Of a stretch of 64,000 bases of DNA, positions 48,011-58,170 are shown one piece after another. Below the pieces are notes generated by a model. That model searched no databases and was not told where the DNA came from. It saw only the letters and a program-made list of their open reading frames with translations. Positions within the stretch are counted from its first letter, which is position 1. Every line of letters begins with the position of its first letter. Both the position numbers and the translations under genes were made by a program. The stretch is from Tolypeutes matacus (lineage: Eukaryota > Chordata > Mammalia > Cingulata > Chlamyphoridae): the NCBI GenBank assembly GCA_026826555.1, contig JAKSZT010054399.1, positions 3,477,627-3,541,626 on the forward strand, written 5' to 3'.

Positions 48011-48144
48011 CTTCCCGACCCGGACGCGCTCCCCCGGGAACTGGGCTGCAGCCGGGGCCCCTGCGCCCGCCTCCCCGCGGGCGGACCCCTAGCCGAGCGC
48101 CCCGCTCCCCTCCCCGGCCGCCCCCGCGGCGGGCGCTCCCTCAC

Positions 48145-48299
48145 CTGGCCCCGGCGGTGGCGGCGGGCGCAGGGCCGGGAGCCGCTGGGGCCGCGGCGCC
48201 GGGGAGGGGCACGAGGCGCCCGCGGAGGAGGAGCTCGGGCGCGCGGCGGGCGGGCGGCTTTGTTTCCACCGCGCCAAGCAGCCGACCCTGCGTCACCAT
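48145..48299 (-). other. Possible first-exon segment
   Basis: On the minus strand an ATG at 48299 (context ttgccATGG) opens a frame that stays open 52 codons to a strong donor 'ccag|gtgagg' after 48145. The peptide starts MVTQGRLLGAVETK and becomes Ala/Pro-rich. The frame is also open upstream. The ATG lies inside the X-box, so start use is doubtful. Alternatives are a non-coding exon or chance. Confidence 0.25.
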
Positions 48300-48305
48300 G
48301 GCAAC
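48292..48305. promoter_or_regulatory. RFX X-box
   Basis: 'gtcaccatggcaac' fits the X-box GTNRCC-N(0-3)-RGYAAC, read as two inverted half sites around ATGG. RFX factors bind such sites in promoters of ciliary and other genes. It lies in the CpG island, where such sites act. Confidence 0.7.
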
Positions 48306-48520
48306 CGGCGGGCCCCGGGCCCGGCGGGGACCCCCGCAGCACCAAGGGTCCGGAACGCCGCCGGGCCGCCGCCGCCCCTCTACCCGAGCCATCTGGGCGC
48401 ACTCAGGAGACAAGGCCCCTCCCACGAGCCACTGCCAACACAGCCCTGTCCCTGTCCTCCTCACCAAATCGCTGGTCTCGCCCGGGCAAGAGGGGCAGGG
48501 TGGCAACAGAGGCCAGCCCT

Positions 48521-49564
48521 GGGCCGATTGTCATTTCCATCCCACCCTGGGCATCCCAAGGCCTCGGCACCGCGCGCTCCTTCTCTGTAGCTGCGCCCTC
48601 AAAATGGACATTCGCTTGCGGGAGAAGAAAGAGCAATGCAAAGTGATAAAGTGTTGAGCAACTGGTACCCGGGGCTTCCGTGGCCACTGCCGCAGCCTTC
48701 GCAGAGCTACCAAGGGGACGCGGACCTCCTCCCCACCCCCGGCCCCAGAGCTTTGCCTCCACCCCGGCTCTGGGCTCGCTCCACCCAAATCGTGGATGTG
48801 TCTGCAAGTGGGCTGCAGGAGGAGAGCGGGGGAAGGGGCTTTAGTCCTGGTGGTAAACACGGAGGATACCAGCTCACAGGCTGAAACACAACTTTCAGGC
48901 TTCTGCTCTGGGAGTCTCGGCTGCTGCGCCTGCTGGGCTGCTGGCTGTGACAGCTGAGCATCTGCCGTGAGCCAGCGCGGGGCCACCCTGTGCCCAGGGC
49001 GGGCGGTGCGCTGCAGGCCGGGCACTCAGGACAAGCGAAGGGTCAGGCTAACCCCGGCCCCCGCTAGGCACCCTGTGTTAAGGGAATTCTTGGACAGGGA
49101 GGGAAAAGTACCAGCCCACCCTCGGCAGTGCTTCTTCTAAAGCACAGAGCTGGAGGGCAGCTACCACGGGTGAGTCATCCTCACTGTTTTCCTGAAAGAT
49201 CAGCTACTGGATCCGGGATCTACAGTGTCTTCATTTAGACCCCAGGGAGTATGACATTCTTTTCCGGCGTTTATAATCATTGAAGGAAAGTCACTGATTT
49301 ATACTGAAAACCGTGGGTTTCTGGCTTTTGCTACCTACCTGAGAAGTCCTAAAGCAGAGCAATATTATTATGAATCAACCGAAGCCAGGCATATTAACCA
49401 AGGAAAATTTGAGAGCCATTTTATGAAGGAGAAGGAAGACTGCTTGTGCCTCAGAAAGAGTGGCCACTTTCCTGCCAAGAGATCATTGGGGTTCTGCATG
49501 GAGTCAAAAGACAAGGTTTTTCTGACAACCCCATAAGCAGTTTGTCAGTATCCATCAAAATTTA
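48521..49564. other. Island shore, no repeat recognised
   Basis: GC falls gradually. A CGG|GTGAGT donor-like site lies near 49170. No gene or repeat can be supported. Confidence 0.4.
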
Positions 49565-50095
49565 AATTTAAAATGCAGATACCTTTTACCCGCCCATTTC
49601 AACTCTGAAAATCTGTCATATTGAAATGCATAAGCGTGCAATGATAGATGTCCGTGGATGTGCATTGCGGCAGTGTTTGCAATAGCAAACATTTGAAACA
49701 ACTTACCTGTCCATCAGTAGTGATGTGGTTAAATAAATTCAGACCATGGAATACTTTGCAGCCATTAAAAAGAATAAAATATATAAAATACATAGAAAGA
49801 TGTTGATTTCTTGTTAAATGAAAAGGGGGGTGCAGAATGATGTGTGTGGCATTATCCCATTTCTGCACAAAAAACTTCTAGATAAATAGATATCACCATA
49901 GACCCAGACATAAACATATAGATAAAAGTCTGGAAGTATGCGTACTTAATTAATGGTTAGCAGTGGTTATCTCTGACACTAGAGTAAGAATTGAAGGGAT
50001 TATTACTTGTTACTGTATACAGTTTGTATTGTTTGAGGTTTTTTACAATGAGCATTTATTAGCAATTTTTCAAAGACCAATCAAAAACAAAGATC
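49565..50095 (+). repeat. Old L1 3' end
   Basis: 'ttgcaatagcaaacatttga', 'accatggaatactttgcagc', 'cattaaaaagaataaaatat', then a 3' UTR with 'ggttagcagtggttatctct'. Confidence 0.8.
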
Positions 50096-50569
50096 CTTAA
50101 TGAATGTTTACTGACCTACACGTTGCTACCTGGTTGAAAACTGAATTCAGAACAGAGAAGGGCCATGGATATGGCCATCCTTCACCTCAGATTTTAAGGG
50201 CTTGGCCAAGCCACATCGGGTCCACACTGGGTGAATGGCTTAATGGCTTGGGTTTCTGCTGGACATTTTCTTTTCCCGAGGAAGTTTAGCTTCATCTTAA
50301 AGTCTGCTCCCATTCTCTCTCTTCTTAGACAAAATTAAAAGACTGTGAGGAAACCATCGTTCTAAAATCTGCCATCTTACTTGCCAGGAGGTATCATTTG
50401 AACAGGTTAAGTATCAGCTTTTAGTCCAGTTAGTTAAATTGGGAATGAAGGAACTAGAGCTGAGAAATCAGTGTATGGATTCGTGATCCACCTTTATTAT
50501 TCTCTCTCCATTCTTTAAATGAGTTACATACTTCTTTAAGATAAAGAATTTACTTTCCTAAAAAGGTCT

Positions 50570-50933
50570 AAAGCTGCACCCTCCAGTTTGGTAGCCAATA
50601 GCCACTGTGGCTATTGACCATTTGAAATGGGACTAATCCTAACTGACATGTTCAGTAAGTGTAAAATGTACACTGGGTTATGAAGACTTGGAATAAAAAA
50701 AAAATGTATAATATCTCATTAATAATTGGTATATTGATTATATATTGAAATCATAATATTCTGATATATTGGTTTAAATAAAATAAATGATTACATCTGT
50801 TACTGCATTTGTTATTTACATCTTTGTTCTGTAAAATATTTTTATAATTAAAATTAATATTATTTTCTTATGTAAAATAATCATTATATTGTTGCATCCC
50901 TTTCTTTTCACTAGTATATTGGACAGAGCTGTT
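50570..50933. mobile_element. DNA-transposon fossil
   Basis: Left 'agtttggtagccaatagcca' and 'actgtggctattgaccattt', right 'tatattggacagagctg', match the ends of a common palindromic-type mammalian DNA transposon. The centre is very AT-rich. Family not named. Confidence 0.6.
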
Positions 50934-51079
50934 TTACAATTAGTGTTTATGGGAAAATATCATCAAGAAATCCACCTCATCAAGAATTACCTCGTCAATG
51001 CTTCCTAATTCATAAATTATGCACAATATGACAATTGTTATAATATGGCGATTTACGTTAAATAATTTCAACTTAATTG

Positions 51080-51712
51080 TGCTTGTTTGAGTCTTTTGTG
51101 GACCCCAGAAAACTATGTTCTAAAGCTAACCCATTCTTGTGCAGGTAAGCCTACTGTATGTAGGACGTTTTGGGTAGGTTCAGTAAAGGAACCTTTTGAT
51201 TAGATCACTTTTGATTAGATTGCTTCAGTTAAGGGCCTTTAATTAGATTGTAGGACCAAAGGTGGGTCCTGATCCTCTTACTGGAGTCCTTTATAAATGA
51301 AGGACTAAAAGCAGAGACACACAAAGAAGCAGCAAAGACAGAGAAGAACCCAGAAGCTAGAATCAATGGAACACTGAGGCTGGGAAGAAGCCCCTTTAGC
51401 CTGGAGCTGAAAGGGATTGAGGCCTGGAGGAGAAGGGACAGACAAGCCATGTGCCTAATTGCCCACAGCTGTGCTCGAACAGAAAGTGAGCCTGGAGGAG
51501 AAAGCAGACACCAGCTACCATTTTGCCTTGCCACATGGCAGGAGCCCAGGATCGCCAGCAGCCAACCCTTGGTGAGACAGCATCTCTGATGATGCCTTGA
51601 TTGGGACATTTTCACAGTCTCAGAACTGTAAGCTTTTAACCTAATAAATTCCCATTATAAAAGCCAACTCATTTCTGGTGTATTGCTTTGGCAGCCTTTA
51701 GCAAACTAAAGC
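51080..51712 (+). mobile_element. Solo LTR, shared MaLR-like family
   Basis: Same order as 23424: 'gtggaccccagaaaactatg', 'gggtcctgatcctcttactg', 'gagtcctttataaatgaagg', 'tgatgatgccttgattggga', 'aataaattcccatt', 'gcagcctttagcaaactaaa'. A small tandem of 'ttttgattagat' lies near 51190-51225. A 128-codon minus frame inside is chance. Confidence 0.7.
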
Positions 51713-51764
51713 ATTATTAGAGAAAATATTATTTCTCATGCATGTACATTTTAGAAAGATTTTA

Positions 51765-51990
51765 GCCAGATACTGAAGTCAGGTCATCAGGGTTTAAATT
51801 CCAGCTTTGCCATTTATCAGCTACATGACCTGAACAAGAAATTTAATGCATCTCTTTCTCAATTTCCTCATCTGTAGAAGGGGATAGTAATGGTACTTAT
51901 TTCATTGAGTTGTTGTGAGAATGAAATAAATGAATGCATGTAAAGCTCTCAGTACAGTGCCTAATCATATACAATGCTGAATCAGTAACT
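51765..51990 (+). repeat. MIR SINE fossil
   Basis: 'ggtttaaattccagctttgc', 'tttcctcatctgtagaaggg', 'gttgttgtgagaatgaaata', 'gctctcagtacagtgcct'. Well preserved. Confidence 0.9.
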
Positions 51991-54123
51991 GTTATTTATA
52001 GTTTTATAATAACTGTTAGCCATTATTATTTTCTTTATTATACTTTGTCAGCACTGTCACTTATTCAATTAACCTTCAGTTCAGGTTAGTCTATATATAA
52101 CAAAATTTTAATCGTACTTTAAATGGGCTGATGATTATAACAGCCTGAGCTATCAAAATTTAATCCTTCACGCCTGAACCAGTTATGAAATTATTGTTAA
52201 AACTAAAAAGATATCTTGATTCATTTTAAGTTAGCAAAATAAGTCAAAAGTTTCCATTACTAGATCTGAATTCATAATAATTCCATTTTGATAAATATTA
52301 AAATTTCCAGGCTTACCAAAATACAACAAATATCCTTAAACAGCTTATATTCTCTTTATTACAGTCAAATCCTTAATATGTGAAGTAAATCAGAAAACCC
52401 TATGGAAGGCTTTGTATAAAAATCTTCCTGTTGCATAATTTAGAATTTGACATTTATTATCCTATTGTCATTATTATTATGCGATCCATTTAAACCCCTA
52501 TTTTTCTCACCTATAAAGGATAATAATAATAATAATAGCTAATATTTGTTACACACTCTGTCCAAGGTCACACAAGCTATTAAGTGGCAGAATTATCAGA
52601 CTCTTAATCACTATTCACTACAGCATCAAAAAAGTGATAGGAATATTCATTGACTTTTACTTCTTGAAACAATCGAAAACTAAAGAAAAGGCATCTAGAC
52701 TAAGAAATAGCTTTAAATTATTTGAGAGCTTGAATTCAAACACGTTTTAGCTCATCAAGCCATGAAGGTTGGAGAAGACAGAGGGAAAAAAGCAAGCTTC
52801 AATGTTTTCTCGTTATAGCATCAAGCAACAACTCCTCTGACCCCTGCCTTCTAGACATATTCCGATAGTACTTAATGTGGTGATATCAACCCATTCAAAA
52901 CATGTGGAAAAAAAATTTTTAGTTGTCTATGTCTTAAAATTAGTTTTCTTTGTGCGTATTTTAAACGTTTGAGTGGAAAAACCCAACCTCAGCCATTCAG
53001 AAGGCTTAAGAAAGAAAAACACAGTTGAGTCTACACAAGCTAAAAATTCAGAACTCAAATTCCTCTCCTCCCAATAGCCCCCCTTAGGGCTGGGCAAATC
53101 AGCTCAAAAAGGCAAATATTTACTATCATTACCCTGCAAGTAGAGAAAACCATTCCTTTATACACTGCTCTTAAACAATATGGCATCCTTGCTCGAAGTA
53201 GCTATGTTGCTTCCTTGAACAAAACAACCTCTGGCCATAGAGGGAAGTTTAAATCATGTTTCTTTTGGCTGGTAGAGGTGCCCACTTATCCTCAATTCCT
53301 TCATCATAGTGCATCCTTTAGTAAAGTAACAGATACAACCATTTTACAAGAATTTTACCTAATTTGAAGTGAGTTCTGTGTATGATGTGCAGGTTTATAA
53401 AATCTATGCTCTCCCCTAATGGATCAACTACTAAAAGAATAAAAGGACATCCCAGCTTCCTCAATGCCAGGCAGTCCCACAATCACCAATAGACCTGATG
53501 GAGACAACTTCTCTATGAAATTAATGCCACAAAGAGAAGAAGAATTTTTAAATATCCTTGCTATTAAACCCAGTATTGTGAAAAAATATATATTGCCAGT
53601 AATTGATGGTGATGATACAGCAAACCACTAAGCTATCTGGCAAATCAGTAACAGAGAGAGAAAAAGATGCCATTAATTAGAGAAATGCATCCTCCAAGAA
53701 TCCTGGAGACCACAGCCAAAAGTAAATGGGTTTGAGAAGTGCTGTCTTATTCATCGTTTATTATTCCCTTGTGTCTATTGTGCAGCGCATTAAAAAATGT
53801 GAACATATTATTTACCAATGGGGAAATCGGCATAAAAACAGAAAGTTAAACAAATATATCACAGTTCTCTGCCAAGGTAGCCTATGGAGAGTTCCAATAT
53901 AATGTCTTCAGCCAAAAGCATAATTTGATATTGATCAGCTCACTCTAAGGTAAACTTCTTTTTGATGTCCTATAATTAGGTTGAATAAATTTTGTTTTCA
54001 ATACATTAGCTCTGGGCCATCTTCAAAAATGTATTCAGAGAGTTAGTGGAAAGCTAGTTGCCTTCCTTTCTTGTGTCTTGCATCAGCAGCTCACATCTCT
54101 TTACAGGATCCTCCACACTGGGC

Positions 54124-54157
<34 letters not shown>

Positions 54158-54771
54158 ATGCAACTTAGCTCAGTGGCAAAAATGGGTCAGAATATGAGCC
54201 AGTCCCAGTGTTATCTGTTTTAACTTCATAGTTCATTTCCTTATTGATCTCTGTCACGGCTGCATGGAAATGATTTGTTTCTAGTTTCCTCATCTATAAA
54301 ATGACGGTATTGGGGCCTTTTCTTCTCTCCAGTAAAGAATTGTATGCTTTTGAATGAGTTTGTTCAGCAAAGCTCTATGTGGCTCTGATGCCATAATCCT
54401 ATTGAGTAAGAGGTTCTAAGAGGTATCAAAGGCAAACTATTTGTACACATTGTTACAATAAAACTCTTTGAAATGCCCTCTTTGTGACTAGAGCTTTGGA
54501 TTGGTACAAGTGAAGAATTCCACCCCATCAAAGGCAAGCCAAGGGTTTTGCAACCAGACAGGTTCTTCGCAGATGAGGTAGACAGCGGTCAAAGGAAGAC
54601 GCACGCCTGCCTTTCCACTGACGCCTCTCCAGCAACTAGACAGTGGGCATTGCTTCGCAGATCACAGAACATACCCAGCCTTGTTAACTGCAGCCAGGTG
54701 GGGCTTGATTAGGATGTGGAACAAGCTCTGCTCCCTGGGTTAGGCTGGACTCGAGGCAAGGGGCGGGAATG
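51991..54771. other. Mostly unrecognised, AT-rich
   Basis: An antisense MIR scrap (about 52505-52620, with 'aaggtcacacaagctattaa') and a CA microsatellite are the only features seen. Confidence 0.4.
54127..54156. repeat. (AC)15 microsatellite
   Basis: Fifteen uninterrupted AC units; likely polymorphic in length. Confidence 0.95.
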
Positions 54772-54901
54772 GGGTTGCCAGATAAAGTACAGGACATGCA
54801 ATATTTGAGACATACGGATACTAAAAATATTATTCATTCTTTATCTGGAATTCAAATTTATCTGGGCATCTTGTATTTTATTTGCTAAATCAGGCAACCC
54901 T
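54772..54901. mobile_element. Palindromic MITE (MER53-like)
   Basis: Begins 'ggttgccagataaagtacag' and ends 'tttgctaaatcaggcaaccc'. The arms are imperfect inverted complements ('caggacatgcaatatttg', and the 'ctggaattcaaatttatctg' arm). Non-coding. The family name is by recall. Confidence 0.7.
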
Positions 54902-55394
54902 AGGCAGGGAGGGCAGAGAGAATTTCAACAGACGCAGGTAGAGTAAGATAGGTAGTCAACACCATAATAGTCTATGGCTAGTAATGGTAGAGCAGGTTAG
55001 CAGTCAGCAAAGGAAGTAGGGATAGGTGTTGCGAGGCCAGGGAAAGAGAAGAACGGTTATCAGAACTGAGCACAAGATCAGGCCACACCGACAAGAGGGA
55101 CTTGACGCTGAGTTACAAAGCTTGGCGCTGGAGCAGTGGCTCTCAATATTTCTGCGTCCATGCTAGCCATGAAACCAAATCCTCTGATCAGTACACTGCA
55201 CCTTATACTCTCCCACCGGTGTAGCCCAACAAGGAGGTAGATTTTGAAAAACCCAAAGTTTCTTACATGCATCCTCACCAGGCGGTTATTCTCCCCCAAA
55301 TAGCATTTTTGTAAAGATTACTACTTTACAGAGAGCAGATTTATGGAGAGCAAGAAAGAAGCAGAGAACCCCATAGTAGACTGGTTTGTTAACC
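54902..55394. other. No secure feature
   Basis: 55130-55310 begins like a Charlie element ('cagtggctctcaatatttct') but lacks a matching end. Confidence 0.35.
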
Positions 55395-55570
55395 AGGTGA
55401 GAGGTGATGGTGGGCTGGGCTGGGGAGGTGGCCGTGGAGATGGAAAGAACTGAAAAGAGTGAAGAAGGATTTGGTGGAAGGAAGAACAGAGAAATTTTGG
55501 CAATGGACTTCCTCCAGGAGATGGGGAAGAGGAAAATGCCCAGAATGCCTCCTAGATATCTGGCCTGTCA
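55395..55570 (-). repeat. L2 fossil
   Basis: 'gaggtggccgtggagatgga' and 'tcctagatatctggcctgtc' match antisense L2 ORF2. The text to 55770 ('gggccaatcagaatc') may be an LTR scrap. Confidence 0.6.
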
Positions 55571-55859
55571 GAAGGACTCTGTGTTAAGGGAGAAGAGCTG
55601 GGCCAATCAGAATCTCTCTCCTGAAAGAAGAGATGGAGACCAGTTGGTGGAAGTGGATATAGCTGAGATGCCACGGTGCACAGCGGAAGCTAACTGCCAC
55701 CCTGAGCCGGCACAGAAAGAGGGTAAGCACCTGCAAAGAGAAAAACGGAGGCGAGAGTTAGCTGGCCCCTAAGAGGCCTGCGCATCTTTGAAAACTTCGA
55801 TGTGTTCCTGTCTCAGTACCGCACCCTTCTGTTCCCTAACAGATCTGTCCCCTTTGTGC

Positions 55860-56160
55860 CTCTCGGCTCGCCATTAGATGTCATCTACTCAGAGGAAACT
55901 TTCATCATGCCCAATCTGAAATAGCAGCCAGTCTCTAATTATCATGTTACCCTAGTTTAATGTTTTCAAAATACTGACCATCTCCCAGAATCATCACTGC
56001 TTTGTTTACATGTGTCTTGACTGCCACCACGCCTTCTAGCATGGAAGCTTCCAGACTACAGGGGCTTGTCTGTACTTTCCATGCTCCTCGCCCAGCCCCT
56101 AGAAGAGCATCTGGCACAGTGGGCACTCAGCAAACACCTAGGACGGGTGAGCACATGCCT
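55860..56160 (+). repeat. L2 3' end
   Basis: 'agatgtcatctactcagagg', 'tgcccaatctgaaatagca', 'ctagaagagcatctggcaca' and 'gtgggcactcagcaaacacc' follow the L2 order. Confidence 0.75.
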
Positions 56161-56484
56161 TCTCAGTGCCCAGTTCTAGTTCACCTGAAGCCAGCCCGTC
56201 CTTGGTGTCTGCCCTTGGATGCTGTAAAATGGCCGCGTCCTGCAATAAAACTTGTCTTCTCCTTGCTCTTGTTTGAGCGGCTTCTTTTCCTCACCAGCAG
56301 AAGGGCTGAACCACACACACATGCAAGTCTAAATCTGCAGAGGGGCTGGATGAAGGCCGAAGAATGTGTCTAGTTAGTGCCCCTGAACAGAAGAGACAGT
56401 GGTTTTTAAAATCAGGACAGAGAGATCAGGAGAAGTAGAATCCTCTCTACTGCCTGTTGATGAACATCGGCAATTATAAAAAGT

Positions 56485-56950
56485 GTGTTCTTTCACACAG
56501 TGAGTGTTGCCTCCCGACCAGGTACAATCCCGGGGCTAGTGATGCAGAGATGAAGAAGGAGCAACCGAGCCAGGGGAGCAACCCGGCCAGGGGTGTCCAC
56601 AGTCTGCAGAGGGGCAGATAAGGGGACTGACAAGGACACCACAGGTGGCAAAAGCTCTGGAGCAGTTGGTAGAGCAGGCTCGGGCCCTGGGGCAAGGAAC
56701 ACTGGGATCAAGGAGGTCATTTCCACGCCGGTTCTTGAGCAGCAGAGGAAGGCAGATCGTTCCAGGCAGAGGAAACAGCAGGTGCAAGGCCCAGAGACGC
56801 AGAGCTAGCAGCTCAGCTTCAGGGAGCTTGATTTGCTGTGGCCGACGTTTATGAGCTCAGGGAGGAAAACGAGATGGGGATAGCAAGGCCCACATATATG
56901 GCCCTGTGTAAGAAAAAGAGCAATTCCTTTAGGGAGATGAAAAGCCACCA
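56485..56950 (-). repeat. L2 fossil
   Basis: 'tagtgatgcagagatgaaga', 'cgttccaggcagaggaaaca', 'gcaggtgcaaggcccagaga' are antisense L2. Overlapping short frames are shadows. Confidence 0.75.
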
Positions 56951-57132
56951 TATTAAAAGTTAGCCCTGGAAGAATACTGTACTGATGGCCTGGACCTCGC
57001 CAATCCTGCCTGTGCTCCATCCTGGATTTGACTCCCCTGGGAACTCTCAATACTTATGGCTGCCACTCCCGTGCCAGCCTAAGGGAGCCTTGTCCTAGGA
57101 GCTGGAGCTGGGACTTGATCACTAAGCGACTA

Positions 57133-57176
57133 GACACACACACACATACACACACAAAGTACATACACACACACCC
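57133..57176. repeat. CA-rich simple repeat
   Basis: Interrupted (CA)n. Confidence 0.85.
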
Positions 57177-57599
57177 CTTCTCACGTGCTCTTTGACATTT
57201 GAAAGGGCTTAGCAAATATTAAAGCTGAATGTAATTAATAATGAAGGGCATTAGAAGTTAAGAGGCTGCTGGTCTCCATCCAGGTTCCCATATCCAGTGT
57301 CACCGAGACCAGGACCACTGTCAGCCTCAGCGGTGCCAGCTTGTCGGGGAAAGGCAGCCAGCCAGCAACCATCCAGAGTCACCTGCTGTGACGGAGAGCT
57401 TAGAATCACGAGGGGCTTCAGCTAGCTTCTTTAGCCAGAAAGACATTCAGCAGAACAGTTTGAGTTTAATGAAAACAAACCCTTTAGGCTGGGTGCGGGG
57501 TACTCTGTCCTTTCAGAACTCCCACTCTGCAATAAAAACCTGGACGAAACTTTCCTGGGCATTTGATGCATTCTATCAACTCTATCTTTATATTTAGGT

Positions 57600-58170
57600 T
57601 CCCAATCCACCCTCCTACTCACCTTCATTTCCATAATCCTAGTAAGGACTTTACTATATTTTATCCAAAATATCATCTGAGCTTCTTAACGGGTCACGTG
57701 GTCTTTAGTCTCTCGCCACCTGAACCTCACAGGTACTGGTTGGCTCTTCCTAATGCACAGCTTCCAACGTGTCACGCCCTTCTCGGAAACATCCCATCAC
57801 TCCCATACAATGACACCCTTACCAAACTCTTTTGCTCTCAATGATCTGGTACTATCTTGTTTTTCCCATGGCAATGTCCACTACACCATCCTCACGTCCC
57901 TGCTAAATTAAAATGCAGTCTGCTTTGGCAGTGACATGTTTATTCTGCTCGGGGTACCCTTACCCCCCATTCCCCCCAGGTTCAAATACTATGCACCCTT
58001 CAAGGCTATTTCCAAGGCCGACACTTCCATGAAGCAATCTCTCAACCTCCTCCCACCTAGAATACTGCACAGCACATGCCCTTGCTCCTCTTTTATGGGA
58101 TCTACTACCTTATGCATGGTACCAGAGTGGTATTTGCTGAGGTCTAGAATATAAACTAAACCACAAAGTT
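57600..58170 (+). repeat. L2/CR1-like LINE fossil
   Basis: 'caaatactatgcacccttca', 'ccatgaagcaatctctcaac' and a pyrimidine-rich plus strand resemble CR1-clade LINE 3' regions. Family uncertain. Confidence 0.4.

Larger units (their letters stand above)
47680..48520. promoter_or_regulatory. CpG island, probable promoter
   Basis: Very GC-rich with dense CpG over about 840 bp, while the flanks are AT-rich and CpG-poor. It contains GC boxes (for example 'ggggcgg' near 48000), a minisatellite, an RFX X-box and a candidate minus-strand donor at 48145/48144 ('gccag|gtgagg'). Plus-strand donors 'gtgagt' occur at 47829 and about 49170, so either direction or both is possible. Long open frames here (up to 344 codons) exist in several frames on both strands, as GC-rich DNA gives by chance. 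I do not recognise the gene. Confidence 0.85.

Noticed and set aside
47612..48657. Overlapping open frames of 344, 267 and 218 codons in the CpG island
   Set aside because: Several frames on both strands are open at once, the composition is Arg/Gly/Ala/Pro-rich, no domain is seen, and stop codons are rare in GC-rich DNA by chance.
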